In this document: positions 1-8,044 of the stretch, one piece after another
Layout of the letters: each line of letters starts with the position of its first letter
Position numbering within the stretch: the first letter of the stretch is position 1
NCBI RefSeq assembly: GCF_011064285.1
Contig: NZ_CP049331.1
Coordinates: 806,001 to 870,000, forward strand
DNA: 64,000 bases
Reading direction: 5' to 3'
DNA from: Vibrio ziniensis
GTDB taxonomy: Bacteria; Pseudomonadota; Gammaproteobacteria; Enterobacterales; Vibrionaceae
Notes under the pieces: generated by a model
Databases searched by the model: none
Seen by the model: the letters and a program-made list of their open reading frames with translations, nothing else
What the model was told of the DNA's origin: nothing
Made by a program: the position numbers and the translations under genes

Positions 1-1057
1 CTGTGCGGTCAACGATGAATGGCAGTGTTAGACCAACAGGACCTAGTGAACCAGGACCTGCACCGATTAGAGCGCGAATCTCTTCTTCAGAAGCCATCTC
101 TAGTGGCGAAGCGACTTCTTTCAAGTTCTCTGCTTTCACTTCGTTTAGCTCGTGATCACCACGGATGATCAGTGCGATGATGTCTGCGTCAACTTCATCT
201 GATGCTTTAACGAAAAGCGTTTTAACGGTTTTCTCGATAGGCAGTTCAAATTGCTCAACCAGTTCTGCAATGGTTTTCGCATTAGGCGTGTCAACCAGAG
301 TCATATCTTGAGTTGGTGCTGCAAGTTCTGCTGCAAGTGCAACCGCTTCTGCTTTTTCGATGTTCGCTGCGTAATCAGATTCAGTAGAGAACGCGATTAA
401 GTCTTCGCCGCTTTCTGCCAATACGTGGAACTCTTGAGAACCACTACCACCGATAGCACCGCTATCAGCCAATACTGGACGGTAATCCAGACCCATGCGG
501 TCGAATGCTTTACAGTAAGCGTCGTGCATTGCGTCGTAAGATTTTTGTAGACCTTCTTTATCAATGTCGAAGCTGTATGCGTCCATCATTGAGAATTCAC
601 GAGAGCGCATCACACCAAAACGAGGGCGGCGTTCGTCACGGAATTTAGTCTGAATTTGGTACAGGTTAAGTGGAAGCTGCTTGTATGAACTCACTTCATT
701 ACGCACAAGAGCAGTAATCACTTCTTCTGCTGTTGGGCTTAGCACAAACGGACGAGTGTGGCGGTCAGTAAAGCGAAGTAACTCAGGGCCCATCTTTTCG
801 CTGCGACCTGTTTCTTCCCATAGTTCAAACGGCTGCACAACGGGCATTAAGGTTTCAATTGCCCCTGCATTGTCGATTTCTTGGCGAATAATGGTTTCGA
901 CTTTACGCAGTACGCGAAGACCTGTAGGTAGCCAAGTATAAAGACCTGAAGCTAGCTTACGGATCATACCCGCACGTAGCATGAGCTGGTGGCTCACTAC
1001 TTCTGCGTCGTTTGGAGTCTCCTTCAGAGTAGAAAGAAGATATTTACTGGTACGCAT
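1..1057 (-). CDS. proS: Prolyl-tRNA synthetase ProS, partial (N-terminal 352 codons)
   Basis: Charges tRNA-Pro with proline in the cytoplasm. The translation begins [20 protein letters not shown] and carries the class II synthetase core: a motif 1 region ([19 protein letters not shown]), then motif 2 with [19 protein letters not shown] near residues 135-155. It next enters the inserted editing (YbaK-like) domain, where the window edge cuts it, so the anticodon-binding C-terminus lies outside. The ATG at 1055-1057 matches the usual N-terminus of bacterial ProS. It is followed on the same strand by trmO, 67 bp upstream. Seen directly: conserved motifs and truncation by the window, not by mutation. 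Confidence 0.97.
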   Translation of the reverse strand, partial: MRTSKYLLSTLKETPNDAEVVSHQLMLRAGMIRKLASGLYTWLPTGLRVLRKVETIIRQEIDNAGAIETLMPVVQPFELWEETGRSEKMGPELLRFTDRHTRPFVLSPTAEEVITALVRNEVSSYKQLPLNLYQIQTKFRDERRPRFGVMRSREFSMMDAYSFDIDKEGLQKSYDAMHDAYCKAFDRMGLDYRPVLADSGAIGGSGSQEFHVLAESGEDLIAFSTESDYAANIEKAEAVALAAELAAPTQDMTLVDTPNAKTIAELVEQFELPIEKTVKTLFVKASDEVDADIIALIIRGDHELNEVKAENLKEVASPLEMASEEEIRALIGAGPGSLGPVGLTLPFIVDRT

Positions 1058-1124
1058 TTATGGTATCCGTTTATCAAAGGTGGTAATAAATTTAGCCGCT
1101 AATAATATCAGCCAAATGCCAATG

Positions 1125-1820
1125 TCAAAAGCGTTCAATAGTAGTAACTGTCACTAAGTTATCTGATATGGTGAATTTTATGTTCAAATCGTACAAATGT
1201 ACTGCGTACTGCTTATTGTCAGGCTTATTTTTTTTGTAGGCAGGACGTGGATCCTGTGCTAGAACTTCACTAATAACCGCTTGTTTAACCGTTGAATCAG
1301 GCAAATCGTTCAGAACTGCTTGAGCATGTGCAGAGAACTCTACGCTTATTGTTAATGGCTCTGATTCTGCATAGCCACCTTTGGCTTCAGGTATAGCATC
1401 GGAATAGGGGATGTAAGGTTTGATATCGACAATAGGTGTACCATCAACCAGATCAACACTGCCCACCTCTATAAAGAATTGGTCGCCTTCTTTATTTATA
1501 CCTAAAAATTCTACAGCAGACATGCCAATCCCATTAGGACGAAAGGTAGAGCGGGACGCGAGTACACCCACTCTTTCATTTCCTCCGAGACGTGGTGGTC
1601 TCACAGTAGGTTTCCAACCGGCTTCAAGATTTTGATCAAATAAGAACAATAGCCATAGATGACTGAATTGTTCTATCTCACGTACCGCTTCTAAACAGTT
1701 CAACTCGCCAAGTAACTTGATGCGAGCTCTAGCGCTCGGCACTAATCTAGGTTGACGAGGAACGGCGAATTTCTCTTTGTAGGGGCTCTCAATAGTCGCA
1801 ATAGGAGTGATTGTATGCAT
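1125..1820 (-). CDS. trmO: tRNA (t6A37)-N6-methyltransferase TrmO
   Basis: Member of the TsaA/YaeB (UPF0066) family, which uses S-adenosylmethionine to methylate N6-threonylcarbamoyladenosine at position 37 of certain tRNAs, tuning decoding. The 231-residue protein shows the family signature around residues 75-105: PPRLGGNERVGVLASRSTFR followed by PNGIGMSAVE, then VDLVDGTPIVDIKPYIPYSD. The N-terminal part is a beta-barrel fold and the C-terminal part (DPRPAYKK) matches the usual end domain. It lies just upstream of proS on the same strand, an arrangement I recall from other gammaproteobacteria. Length is normal for the family; nothing odd seen. Confidence 0.93.
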   Translation of the reverse strand: MHTITPIATIESPYKEKFAVPRQPRLVPSARARIKLLGELNCLEAVREIEQFSHLWLLFLFDQNLEAGWKPTVRPPRLGGNERVGVLASRSTFRPNGIGMSAVEFLGINKEGDQFFIEVGSVDLVDGTPIVDIKPYIPYSDAIPEAKGGYAESEPLTISVEFSAHAQAVLNDLPDSTVKQAVISEVLAQDPRPAYKKNKPDNKQYAVHLYDLNIKFTISDNLVTVTTIERF

Positions 1821-1917
1821 CGGTATGTAATGAAATTATCGTAACAATGAAGAGGGAAAATATCATACCTAATAAAGAACAGTAGAAATTATTATTGATA
1901 GTAATTATCTTTTGATA

Positions 1918-1932
1918 TGTTATATTATAACA
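1918..1932. promoter_or_regulatory. Zur box upstream of the L36 paralogue
   Basis: A perfect 7-bp inverted repeat with a one-base centre, TGTTATA-T-TATAACA, in an AT-rich context that fits the gammaproteobacterial Zur operator (GAAATGTTATA-N-TATAACATTTC). It lies 25 bp before the start codon of the zinc-free L36 paralogue, where repressor binding would overlap the promoter. Sequence match is direct; zinc control is inferred from family knowledge. Confidence 0.8.
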
Positions 1933-1956
1933 AATTATTCAATTGAGGTATCAAAC

Positions 1957-2082
1957 ATGAAAGTACTAAGTTCTCTGAAAAGCGCAAAAAGCCGCCACCC
2001 AGATTGTCAGATCGTTAAGCGTCGCGGACGTCTTTACGTTATCTGTAAAGCTAACCCTAGGTTTAAAGCCGTACAGAGATAA
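1957..2082 (+). CDS. rpmJ: Alternative (zinc-independent, type B) 50S ribosomal protein L36
   Basis: A 41-residue gene beginning [20 protein letters not shown]. It matches the YkgO-type L36 paralogue, which replaces the zinc-binding L36 in the large subunit when zinc is scarce. Ordinary L36 holds zinc with three cysteines and a histidine; here positions 11 and 14 are Lys and His, leaving only Cys17 and Cys30, so the zinc site is gone. A GAGG ribosome site (1944-1947) precedes the ATG. A near-perfect Zur operator sits directly upstream, so expression should rise under zinc starvation. The usual partner gene for type B L31 is not next to it. A dispersed repeat begins on the last base of its stop codon. 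Confidence 0.93.
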   Translation: MKVLSSLKSAKSRHPDCQIVKRRGRLYVICKANPRFKAVQR

Positions 2083-2252
2083 TACCATTTTGGAAAATTT
2101 CCTGATCAGTGAATGGGCGTCGATAAGAAAACCCTCCGAGCCATGGATGGCTCGGCGGAGCTTCAGGGACGAATGAATGCACGTTTGCGTTTGACGTCTA
2201 TTCGCTGTTCTATCTATGCTCAGTCAGATCATATTGTTATCTAGGATGGTAT
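2082..2252. repeat. Dispersed vibrio repeat, copy A (171 bp)
   Basis: Bounded by inverted ends ATACCAT (2082-2088) and ATGGTAT (2246-2252). The interior has a strong hairpin, CTCCGAGCC-atggat-GGCTCGGCGGAG, followed by GTTTGCGTTTG-like sequence. The same architecture recurs at 31649-31808 and 57445-57620. No coding potential. The left end overlaps the last base of the L36 stop codon. Looks like a non-autonomous, MITE-like or palindromic-unit element; family identity not established. Confidence 0.75.
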
Positions 2253-2427
2253 AAGTGTTCGCTACTACTTATGTGATCATTAACTTATAATTTCTAGTAT
2301 TTAAATTTATATAGTTTATAACACTGTATATTGTGTTGGTTTTGTTTATATTATTCTTAAATAGACACACTCTGTAACATCTTTGATTTTGTAATGTTCA
2401 CTCCCTCAAGTACTCTTCGCCGCGTTT

Positions 2428-2456
2428 TTGACATTTTTGTCACAAATGCATAGAGA
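2428..2456 (+). promoter_or_regulatory. Candidate promoter of abgT with overlapping palindrome
   Basis: TTGACA (2428-2433) and TAGAGA (2451-2456) are separated by 17 bp. The -35 is part of a palindrome, TGACA-tttt-TGTCA (2429-2442), that could be an operator for an unknown regulator. The predicted start would lie almost on the ribosome-binding site, so the true start may be further upstream in the AT-rich stretch. Confidence 0.35.
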
Positions 2457-2476
2457 AAACTACAAGGAGGAAACAG

Positions 2477-4063
2477 ATGAGTTCGTCTGCTTCAATAAAC
2501 AAACCAGCACCTAAAAAGTCCTTTTTTACCCGCTTCTTAGATGGTGTTGAGTATTTAGGGAATCTATTACCCCATCCGATTACTTTATTCGCTATTTTCT
2601 GTTTAGCGATTCTTATCTCATCAGGCATTGCAGGCTACTTTGAAGTCTCAGTGATGGACCCTCGTCCAGAAGGCGCTAAAGGGCGTGCTGCTGATGGTAT
2701 GATTCATGTTGTTAGCCTGCTGAATGCAGAAGGTTTGCAACTGATCGTCACTAACTTAGTGAAAAACTTTGTTGGTTTTGCACCTTTAGGCACAGTACTT
2801 GTTGCTATGCTTGGTGTCGCAATTGCTGAATACTCAGGTCTATTATCTGCTGCTATGCGTGGCCTTGTTATGGGCGCATCTGCTCGCATGGTTACGGTAA
2901 CAGTGGTATTTGCGGGTATTATTTCTAACACTGCATCTGAACTTGGCTACGTGGTTCTTATTCCACTTGCGGCAATGTTGTTCCACTCTTTAGGGCGTCA
3001 CCCATTAGCGGGTCTAGCTGCTGCATTCGCTGGTGTATCAGGCGGTTACTCAGCAAACCTATTGATCGGCACCGTTGATCCACTGCTTTCAGGTATTACT
3101 GAAACGGCAGCGCAAATGATTGACCCAACATACACTGTCGGTCCTGAAGTGAACTGGTACTTTATGTTTGTATCAACGTTCTTCATTGCAGGTATGGGTG
3201 CATACGTTACTGAGAAGATTGTTGAGCCTAAACTGGGTAAATATAACTCAGAGGAAGCAGCAGAAGATCTTTCTGGTGACAAAATGGGGAGTCTGACTGA
3301 TGTTGAAAAACGAGGTCTGAAATTGGCGGGTATTGCAGTGCTTGCAGTGAGCGCTCTATTAGCTTGGACTATCGTTCCAGCAGATGGTGTTTTACGTTCT
3401 GCAGACGGTACAGTGGCTGGTTCTCCGTTCTTGAAAAGTATCGTTGCTTTCATCTTTGTATTCTTTGCAATCCCAGGCTACGTATATGGCCGTGTTGTCG
3501 GTACGATGAAAACAGACCGTGATGTTATTGATGCAATGTCTAAATCTATGTCTTCTATGGGCATGTACATTGTATTGGTATTTTTTGCAGCTCAGTTCGT
3601 TGCTTTCTTCAAGTGGACCAACTTTGGTCAAGTGTTTGCTGTTGCGGGCGCAGACTTCCTGCAAAACATCGGCTTAACGGGTCCTATGCTGTTCTTCGCA
3701 TTCATTCTAATGTGCGGCATCATCAACCTGATGATCGGTTCTGCATCTGCTCAGTGGGCTGTAACAGCACCTATTTTCGTACCTATGCTAATGCTAGTGG
3801 GTTATGCACCTGAAACCATTCAAGCGGCTTACCGTATCGGTGACTCAACCACTAACATAATTACGCCAATGATGAGTTACTTTGGTTTGATCCTGGCAGT
3901 TGCAACTCGATACATGAAGAACTTAGGTATTGGTACGCTAATCGCGACTATGTTGCCTTACTCAATCTGCTTTATCGTGGGTTGGAGCTTGTTGTTCTAC
4001 GTATGGGTTTTCTTACTAGGTTTACCTGTAGGCCCAGGTGCTGCAACGTACTATACGCCATAA
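2477..4063 (+). CDS. abgT: AbgT family transporter (p-aminobenzoyl-glutamate type)
   Basis: A 528-residue inner-membrane protein of the AbgT family. Members import p-aminobenzoyl-glutamate, a folate breakdown product, or export sulfonamides (MtrF type). It has about a dozen hydrophobic segments, starting near residue 30 with HPITLFAIFCLAILISSGIA. Re-entrant motifs typical of the family are visible: ISNTASELGYVVLIPLAA in the first half, and GSASAQWAVTAPIFVPML followed by GDSTTNIITPMMSYF in the second. A strong AAGGAGG site sits 6 bp before the ATG. It stands alone between a dispersed repeat and a bidirectional terminator; no amidohydrolase partners (abgA/abgB) are adjacent. Substrate direction cannot be told from sequence. 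Confidence 0.9.
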   Translation: MSSSASINKPAPKKSFFTRFLDGVEYLGNLLPHPITLFAIFCLAILISSGIAGYFEVSVMDPRPEGAKGRAADGMIHVVSLLNAEGLQLIVTNLVKNFVGFAPLGTVLVAMLGVAIAEYSGLLSAAMRGLVMGASARMVTVTVVFAGIISNTASELGYVVLIPLAAMLFHSLGRHPLAGLAAAFAGVSGGYSANLLIGTVDPLLSGITETAAQMIDPTYTVGPEVNWYFMFVSTFFIAGMGAYVTEKIVEPKLGKYNSEEAAEDLSGDKMGSLTDVEKRGLKLAGIAVLAVSALLAWTIVPADGVLRSADGTVAGSPFLKSIVAFIFVFFAIPGYVYGRVVGTMKTDRDVIDAMSKSMSSMGMYIVLVFFAAQFVAFFKWTNFGQVFAVAGADFLQNIGLTGPMLFFAFILMCGIINLMIGSASAQWAVTAPIFVPMLMLVGYAPETIQAAYRIGDSTTNIITPMMSYFGLILAVATRYMKNLGIGTLIATMLPYSICFIVGWSLLFYVWVFLLGLPVGPGAATYYTP

Positions 4064-4094
4064 GCGCTATACGGAAATTGGCTATGCAATTAAT

Positions 4095-4125
4095 AAAAAA
4101 CCTGCGAATTTCGCAGGTTTTTTGT
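4095..4125. terminator. Bidirectional intrinsic terminator between abgT and yaiI
   Basis: Hairpin CCTGCGA-att-TCGCAGG flanked by an A-run and a T-run, able to stop transcription from both convergent genes. Confidence 0.88.
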
Positions 4126-4137
4126 ATTTCAATCAAG

Positions 4138-4587
4138 CTATTTTTTAAACTTCGACAGATATCTATCTAAGTGGTTAGCGAATTCGCGGCGCTCTGTCTG
4201 AGAAAGTGCACTTGGGCCTCCGGTCTGAATGCCGCTTGAACGCATAGTTTCCATAAAGTCGCGAATATTAAGGCGAGCTTTAATGGTATCTTTTGTGTAA
4301 AGCTCACCACGAGAATTTAGTGCTAACGCTCCTTTAGTAATCACTTCATCAGCTAGCGGAATGTCTGATGTGATGACCAAATCATTCGCTTCTACTCGTC
4401 TTACTATTTCGTTATCTGCGATATCAAAACCCGCAGGAACTTGGATGGAATGAATATTGATTCGCTTAGGTACAGGGATAATGTGATTGGCAACAAATGT
4501 ACATTCAATTCCAGTACGCTCTGCAGCACGCACAATCGTTTCCCTTATCACTTTTGGGCAAGCGTCGGCATCAACCCAGATCTTCAT
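4138..4587 (-). CDS. yaiI: YaiI/YqxD (DUF188) family protein
   Basis: A 149-residue cytoplasmic protein of UPF0178, a PIN-like fold family without an established reaction. The start [20 protein letters not shown] shows the conserved DADACP motif at residues 6-11. [12 protein letters not shown] (about 74-85) carries the second acidic motif, and the C-terminal [22 protein letters not shown] stretch is also family-typical. Its ATG overlaps the stop of the upstream small gene (ATGA), implying translational coupling. A nuclease-like role is only an inference from the fold and acidic residues. Confidence 0.9.
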   Translation of the reverse strand: MKIWVDADACPKVIRETIVRAAERTGIECTFVANHIIPVPKRINIHSIQVPAGFDIADNEIVRRVEANDLVITSDIPLADEVITKGALALNSRGELYTKDTIKARLNIRDFMETMRSSGIQTGGPSALSQTERREFANHLDRYLSKFKK

Positions 4588-4877
4588 TGAGCACTACCAT
4601 TAATTTGTTGTTCTAACTGTTCGATACGTTTGGCGAGTTGAGCTATTGTTTGCTCCAGTTGTGTAATACGGTCTGCATCTGTGCTTGTTTTGACCGCCAC
4701 TTCAACTTTAGGGACACGGTTAGCGTTCTTCCAGCTTTTAATCGCAGCAATAAGAGCAGCCATAGGAATTGATGTGCTCAAACGTGCTTTAACAAGAGCA
4801 ACAGTCGGTTCTTTTCCTTGTTGCTGTAGCGTGGTTAGCACATTTTCGAGCTCTTTAGTGACATCTTGTGTGAGCAT
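4584..4877 (-). CDS. Small coiled-coil protein, KfrA-N-like, unknown function
   Basis: 97 residues, not recognised as a named gene. The N-terminal half ([20 protein letters not shown], then [11 protein letters not shown]) resembles the helix-turn-helix-like segment of KfrA/DUF-type DNA-binding N-termini. The C-terminal third ([20 protein letters not shown]) is a clean heptad coiled coil, about residues 68-92. It overlaps yaiI by four bases, so the two are co-translated. A DNA-associated or oligomeric scaffold role is inference; no catalytic motif is visible. The start is ATG at 4877, with GGATG just before it. Confidence 0.75.
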   Translation of the reverse strand: MLTQDVTKELENVLTTLQQQGKEPTVALVKARLSTSIPMAALIAAIKSWKNANRVPKVEVAVKTSTDADRITQLEQTIAQLAKRIEQLEQQINGSAQ

Positions 4878-5015
4878 AGGTCATCCTTCTATCAGATGGC
4901 ATGATTCTATATCAGTTTTCCAGATTATTCCCGTCTAAAGTCTCTCTCTGCTTTGCTTTGGTTTTCTGTATCAGGAATAGTGAAAGGATGAGTGATAGTG
5001 AAAGTAACAAGCTCT

Positions 5016-5033
5016 TGTGCGAGATCTCTTACA
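5016..5033. promoter_or_regulatory. Candidate VarA/GacA/UvrY box upstream of csrB
   Basis: TGTGCG-agatct-CTTACA matches the response-regulator box TGTAAG-N6-CTTACA at 10 of 12 fixed positions. It lies roughly 120-140 bp upstream of the start of the CsrB-like RNA, the usual arrangement for VarS/VarA control. Family knowledge plus sequence match; binding not shown. Confidence 0.6.
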
Positions 5034-5149
5034 AGCCCTGTGCGATATTAGAGTTTTGTTAAGCAGAAAATGCTATTTGGTGACTGTAACTCATTGAATA
5101 TTAGTTTGATAATTTAATTGTTTGCTTTGTGTACAGAATTATTTTCTAT

Positions 5150-5579
5150 CAGGTGATTGCACTAAATGCTCAAAGGCGTAGATTAAACCTCGTCGGAAGG
5201 GAACTGACACGGAAATGGAGACACCACTGGACGGTGATTTCAGGACGAAAAGGTGATTATTGGACAATCACTACATGGATACGGATACGAACGGATTCAA
5301 CAGCTAACAGGAAGTTAGTTGGCAAGGAACGCAAAAGGATAAACCCTAGGAAAGGGTAGGACACCATCAGGAAGATGGAATGGACACCGCTCAAGGAACA
5401 AGTGATGAGCGCTAACAGGATAGTTAGCACAAAGGATGAAAACGGACACCGCTAGGAAGGCGATGCAGGAGTAGACTGAAGGATTCAGTTTTTTAGGGAT
5501 GATGCAGGAAGCATACATCTGTAGCGGGAAAGCTGCGCGCAAGACTTAAACCCCAGCACTTCGGTGTTGGGGTTTTCTT
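5150..5579 (+). ncRNA. csrB: CsrB regulatory RNA (CsrA-sequestering)
   Basis: About 420 nt without convincing coding sense, holding some 28 GGA triplets. Many sit in loops of short hairpins, for example CTAAC-agga-aGTTAG (5304-5318), CCCTAGGAAAGGG (5345-5357) and GATGCAGGAAGCAT (5502-5515). This is the hallmark of CsrB/RsmZ RNAs, which bind many copies of CsrA and relieve its repression. It ends at a strong intrinsic terminator (5549-5579). A VarA-type box lies upstream at 5016-5033. The 5' end is approximate: TTGCTT (5122-5127) and TTCTAT (5144-5149) could be the promoter, placing the start near 5156. Short reading frames across this region are artefacts of the purine-rich RNA. Confidence 0.9.
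5549..5579 (+). terminator. Intrinsic terminator of csrB
   Basis: Stem AACCCCAGCAC with a TTCG tetraloop and GTGTTGGGGTT, followed by a short T-run; the 3' end of the CsrB RNA. Confidence 0.92.
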
Positions 5580-5769
5580 AATTTGCATATTTCTGCTTTC
5601 AGTTTTGTAATCACATGACCGATTTCTATCGGTTAGAACGGTTAGAATGTGATCTTTTCCTAAAGTTATCTGTACCAAAAAATAATTTAAAATAATCAGT
5701 GGGTTAAATTTTTATCTTTGTTAGTAATAACAAGGATGTTGTTTATTTGATGTGTAACAAGGACTGTTT

Positions 5770-6249
5770 GTGACAATAGTGACACGACGAACGCTGTTAA
5801 TTCCTTATACAGAATCGTTCGAGTTGGATTTTCTGATGCTCAATTGCTGCGCTAAAAATAGGGCACATATGAATGGCCCCAAAACGGTATCGGCATCCAG
5901 AGAATTATTCAAACGCGTGCTCAACGATTCTTCCATTCATGCCATGGCGGTATTGGATAACTATAATCGTGAGTTCATGGGCCACGTCTTTATCGAACGC
6001 GACGATATCAAAGCTGAATTAGGCTTTATTTTCGATAAAATGTACTGGAAGCAAGGTTTAGCATCAGAAGCACTAAAAGCATTTTTTCCGAAAGCATGTG
6101 AAAGATTAGGCTTGATGAGAGTGGTGGCTTCTGCTGAGATTGAAAACCTATCCGCTATAAAAATATTACAGGCTTTGGGATTTCAAAACAGAGGCGAAAA
6201 TGACGAGCATTTCGCCCCAAGTTATGATTTTGAATGGACTAAACCTTAA
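5770..6249 (+). CDS. GNAT family N-acetyltransferase (RimJ/RimL-like)
   Basis: A 159-residue acetyl-CoA-dependent acyltransferase of the RimJ/RimL-like GNAT group. The fold is seen in the order TRRTLLIPYTESF (strand 1), AVLDNYNREFMGHVFIE, ELGFIFDKMYWKQGLASEAL (the acetyl-CoA loop, about residues 93-112), then RVVASAEIENLSAIKILQAL and GF, the classic C-terminal motif near 126-148. Translation starts at GTG 5770, with AAGGA at 5759-5763. It is monocistronic, downstream of csrB and convergent with the DUF3301 gene. The target amine (ribosomal protein or small molecule) cannot be deduced. Confidence 0.85.
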   Translation: MTIVTRRTLLIPYTESFELDFLMLNCCAKNRAHMNGPKTVSASRELFKRVLNDSSIHAMAVLDNYNREFMGHVFIERDDIKAELGFIFDKMYWKQGLASEALKAFFPKACERLGLMRVVASAEIENLSAIKILQALGFQNRGENDEHFAPSYDFEWTKP

Positions 6250-6274
6250 AGCAGCTTAAATATAAAAAAGAAAT

Positions 6275-6577
6275 TTATACCATTCGGTGTGGCGGTAAAT
6301 TAAAGCGAATGGGCATAAACCCACGCATTTCCAGTTTGCCTTGATAACAGTCATCTCCTAGAGCTGAAAACTCAAACAAGTAAACCGTATGCCACAGCCA
6401 GCGATGATCGCTGGTTTTCCATTTATGGCCAGCAAAAGACACGCTCAGCAATTGGAGTTCAAGTTGGTCGCATTTTCGCAATATATGTGATTTTGCGATT
6501 TCAGATTGGCGCCTTTGTTGCCAGAAAAGAAAACAGGCAAAGCATAGCGCTAATATTGCCAATAAGTCTCCAATCAT
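6275..6577 (-). CDS. DUF3301 small membrane protein
   Basis: 100 residues. One N-terminal membrane helix (MIGDLLAILALCFACFLFWQ) is followed by a soluble domain with the conserved-looking run HRWLWHTVYLFEFSALGDDC near residues 57-76. This fits DUF3301, a family found mainly in vibrios and relatives with no assigned role. It sits 8 bp downstream of the DUF3549 gene on the same strand, so the two are probably one transcript. The N-in or N-out topology is not determined; the short tail before the helix and the RR after it suggest the soluble domain faces the cytoplasm. Confidence 0.78.
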   Translation of the reverse strand: MIGDLLAILALCFACFLFWQQRRQSEIAKSHILRKCDQLELQLLSVSFAGHKWKTSDHRWLWHTVYLFEFSALGDDCYQGKLEMRGFMPIRFNLPPHRMV

Positions 6578-6585
6578 CGTCTGCC

Positions 6586-7623
6586 TTAGGATTTGGTATC
6601 TTGTTGAAGTTTGATTAATGCTTGTGCGAGCTCTTCAGAAGGTGTGCCATGTAATAGTGGCAAAAGAACCATTCTGAGTTCTGGCAGCATGACTAGGTCA
6701 GCAAACAATTGGTTAAATAGGGTTTGATTGCCTGTTTGAGCCAGTCTAAGCAAAAACTGCTCTGCTCTGGTATTGCTATTCAACACATTCCAAGCGCGTC
6801 CAGCAATCGCAATTAGCACTTCAGGATGGCTCAAACGAGGACTAGATAAAATTGAATCAATAAGTTGACTCAGTCTCTTTTCGTCTGCGCCTGAAAGGGC
6901 ACGAGTTAATGCAGAGAGTAAAAACAGATCAGGATCTTGGCTTGATATCTCTGCTTGTGCGAATTCTTCAAGGCGTTCCGCAAGCTTGGTTGGCAGTTCT
7001 GTGTGCTCAAGAGCGCCCAGCAGAGCATATAGTGGCTGTGTTGGTAAGTGAGATAGAGCTTTACGAACCAAAGGACCATTTTGTTCTTGGTTCAAACGTG
7101 CGCAGATATCAGTAATTCCTTGCAGTCCTACGGTTTGCCAATTATTCCAACCAAGACCGCCAGAGAAATAGTGCTGAGCGTGCTCATAGTATTGGCTGCA
7201 AGGCATTGCTAATGTCGCGCGAATTTGGCTATGAAAAACAGCCATTTTGTCTTCAGAAGGTTTGAAGGTATAAGGATTGTTCGCCAGTTTATCTTGCTGC
7301 TCTTCGGTAAGCTCTTTGTTGAGGCGAGTCCCCATGGCTTCAACGACATACTTAATGAACTGACCGACATCCGCTTGTTGCAGTAGTCCACGTTCGTCTA
7401 AAGCAAATTTAAGGAACCAAATCCAAGGCTGCTTGGTTTCATTCCAGTAAGCAATAGCTAAATGAGCGGTACGCTTTACTGGACATGGGTAAGCTTGATG
7501 ACCTTGCTCGACGTGCGAAAACTGATCATTCTCAATAGGTTGAATACGTCGACCAAGATCGAAGATTTGATATTGGCAGCCACTGTTTTTGAGTAGTGCT
7601 GTCAGTGTTTGAATATTGTCCAT
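6586..7623 (-). CDS. DUF3549 family protein
   Basis: About 345 residues from the ATG at 7623 (MDNIQTLTALLKNSGCQYQI). The frame is open up to 7743, but that extension overlaps the divergent yqcC start and does not resemble the family N-terminus. The protein matches DUF3549, a vibrio/Shewanella family. The N-terminal part (SGCQYQIFDLGRRIQPI) is well conserved, and the C-terminal half is helical and leucine-rich with repeat-like segments (LYALLGALEH, LFLLSALTRAL, VLIAIAGRAWNVL), suggestive of an alpha-solenoid. No catalytic motif is visible. Divergent from yqcC-truC and likely co-transcribed with the DUF3301 gene. Function unknown. Confidence 0.8.
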   Translation of the reverse strand: MDNIQTLTALLKNSGCQYQIFDLGRRIQPIENDQFSHVEQGHQAYPCPVKRTAHLAIAYWNETKQPWIWFLKFALDERGLLQQADVGQFIKYVVEAMGTRLNKELTEEQQDKLANNPYTFKPSEDKMAVFHSQIRATLAMPCSQYYEHAQHYFSGGLGWNNWQTVGLQGITDICARLNQEQNGPLVRKALSHLPTQPLYALLGALEHTELPTKLAERLEEFAQAEISSQDPDLFLLSALTRALSGADEKRLSQLIDSILSSPRLSHPEVLIAIAGRAWNVLNSNTRAEQFLLRLAQTGNQTLFNQLFADLVMLPELRMVLLPLLHGTPSEELAQALIKLQQDTKS

Positions 7624-7729
7624 GGGAGCAAAATGTTCCTGAAATTCTTTTGGGATAACCCTTCTTTCCTCAATAAATGGTACTCTATGGCACTTTTTCA
7701 AGGTGTACGACCAACAAACTTGGTGATTC

Positions 7730-8044
7730 ATGACAATTAACACAAAACTGGCTCAAGCTTTAGAACGACTAGAAGCGGAATTACGCCAATGTGAAGTCTG
7801 GCAAGCCACACCACCGAGTATCGAAGCGATGCAAAGTGTTGAGCCTTTTTCGATTGATACACTCGATCCTCATGAGTGGCTTCAGTGGGTTTTTATCCCA
7901 ACGATGCAGAAATTGCTGAATGAAGGGCAAGCCATTCCCAGAGGTTTTGAGTTGTCACCCTATTTTGATGAGGCTTGGAAGCACCAAGACGAGTTTCAAG
8001 CTGTTCTTTTAGTCGTAAACCACATTGATAGGGTATGTCAGTAA
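7730..8044 (+). CDS. yqcC: YqcC family protein (DUF446)
   Basis: 104 residues of the small helical YqcC family, usually encoded directly ahead of truC as here. Recognisable blocks are LEAELRQCEVWQATPP near the N-terminus, and HEWLQWVFIPTMQKLLNEGQ followed by AIPRGFELSPYFDEAWK (about 49-85). Its stop codon overlaps the likely truC start (TAATG), so translation is coupled. Structure-based family knowledge gives a four-helix fold; no reaction is known. A link to pseudouridylation is only suggested by the conserved neighbourhood. Confidence 0.9.
   Translation: MTINTKLAQALERLEAELRQCEVWQATPPSIEAMQSVEPFSIDTLDPHEWLQWVFIPTMQKLLNEGQAIPRGFELSPYFDEAWKHQDEFQAVLLVVNHIDRVCQ

Noticed and set aside
5129..5678. 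Short ORFs of 60-76 codons around csrB
   Set aside because: They lie in the GGA-rich structured RNA and its terminator, with no ribosome site or recognisable protein.
7624..7743. N-terminal extension of the DUF3549 gene
   Set aside because: Overlaps the divergent yqcC start and does not match the family N-terminus; the ATG at 7623 is preferred.
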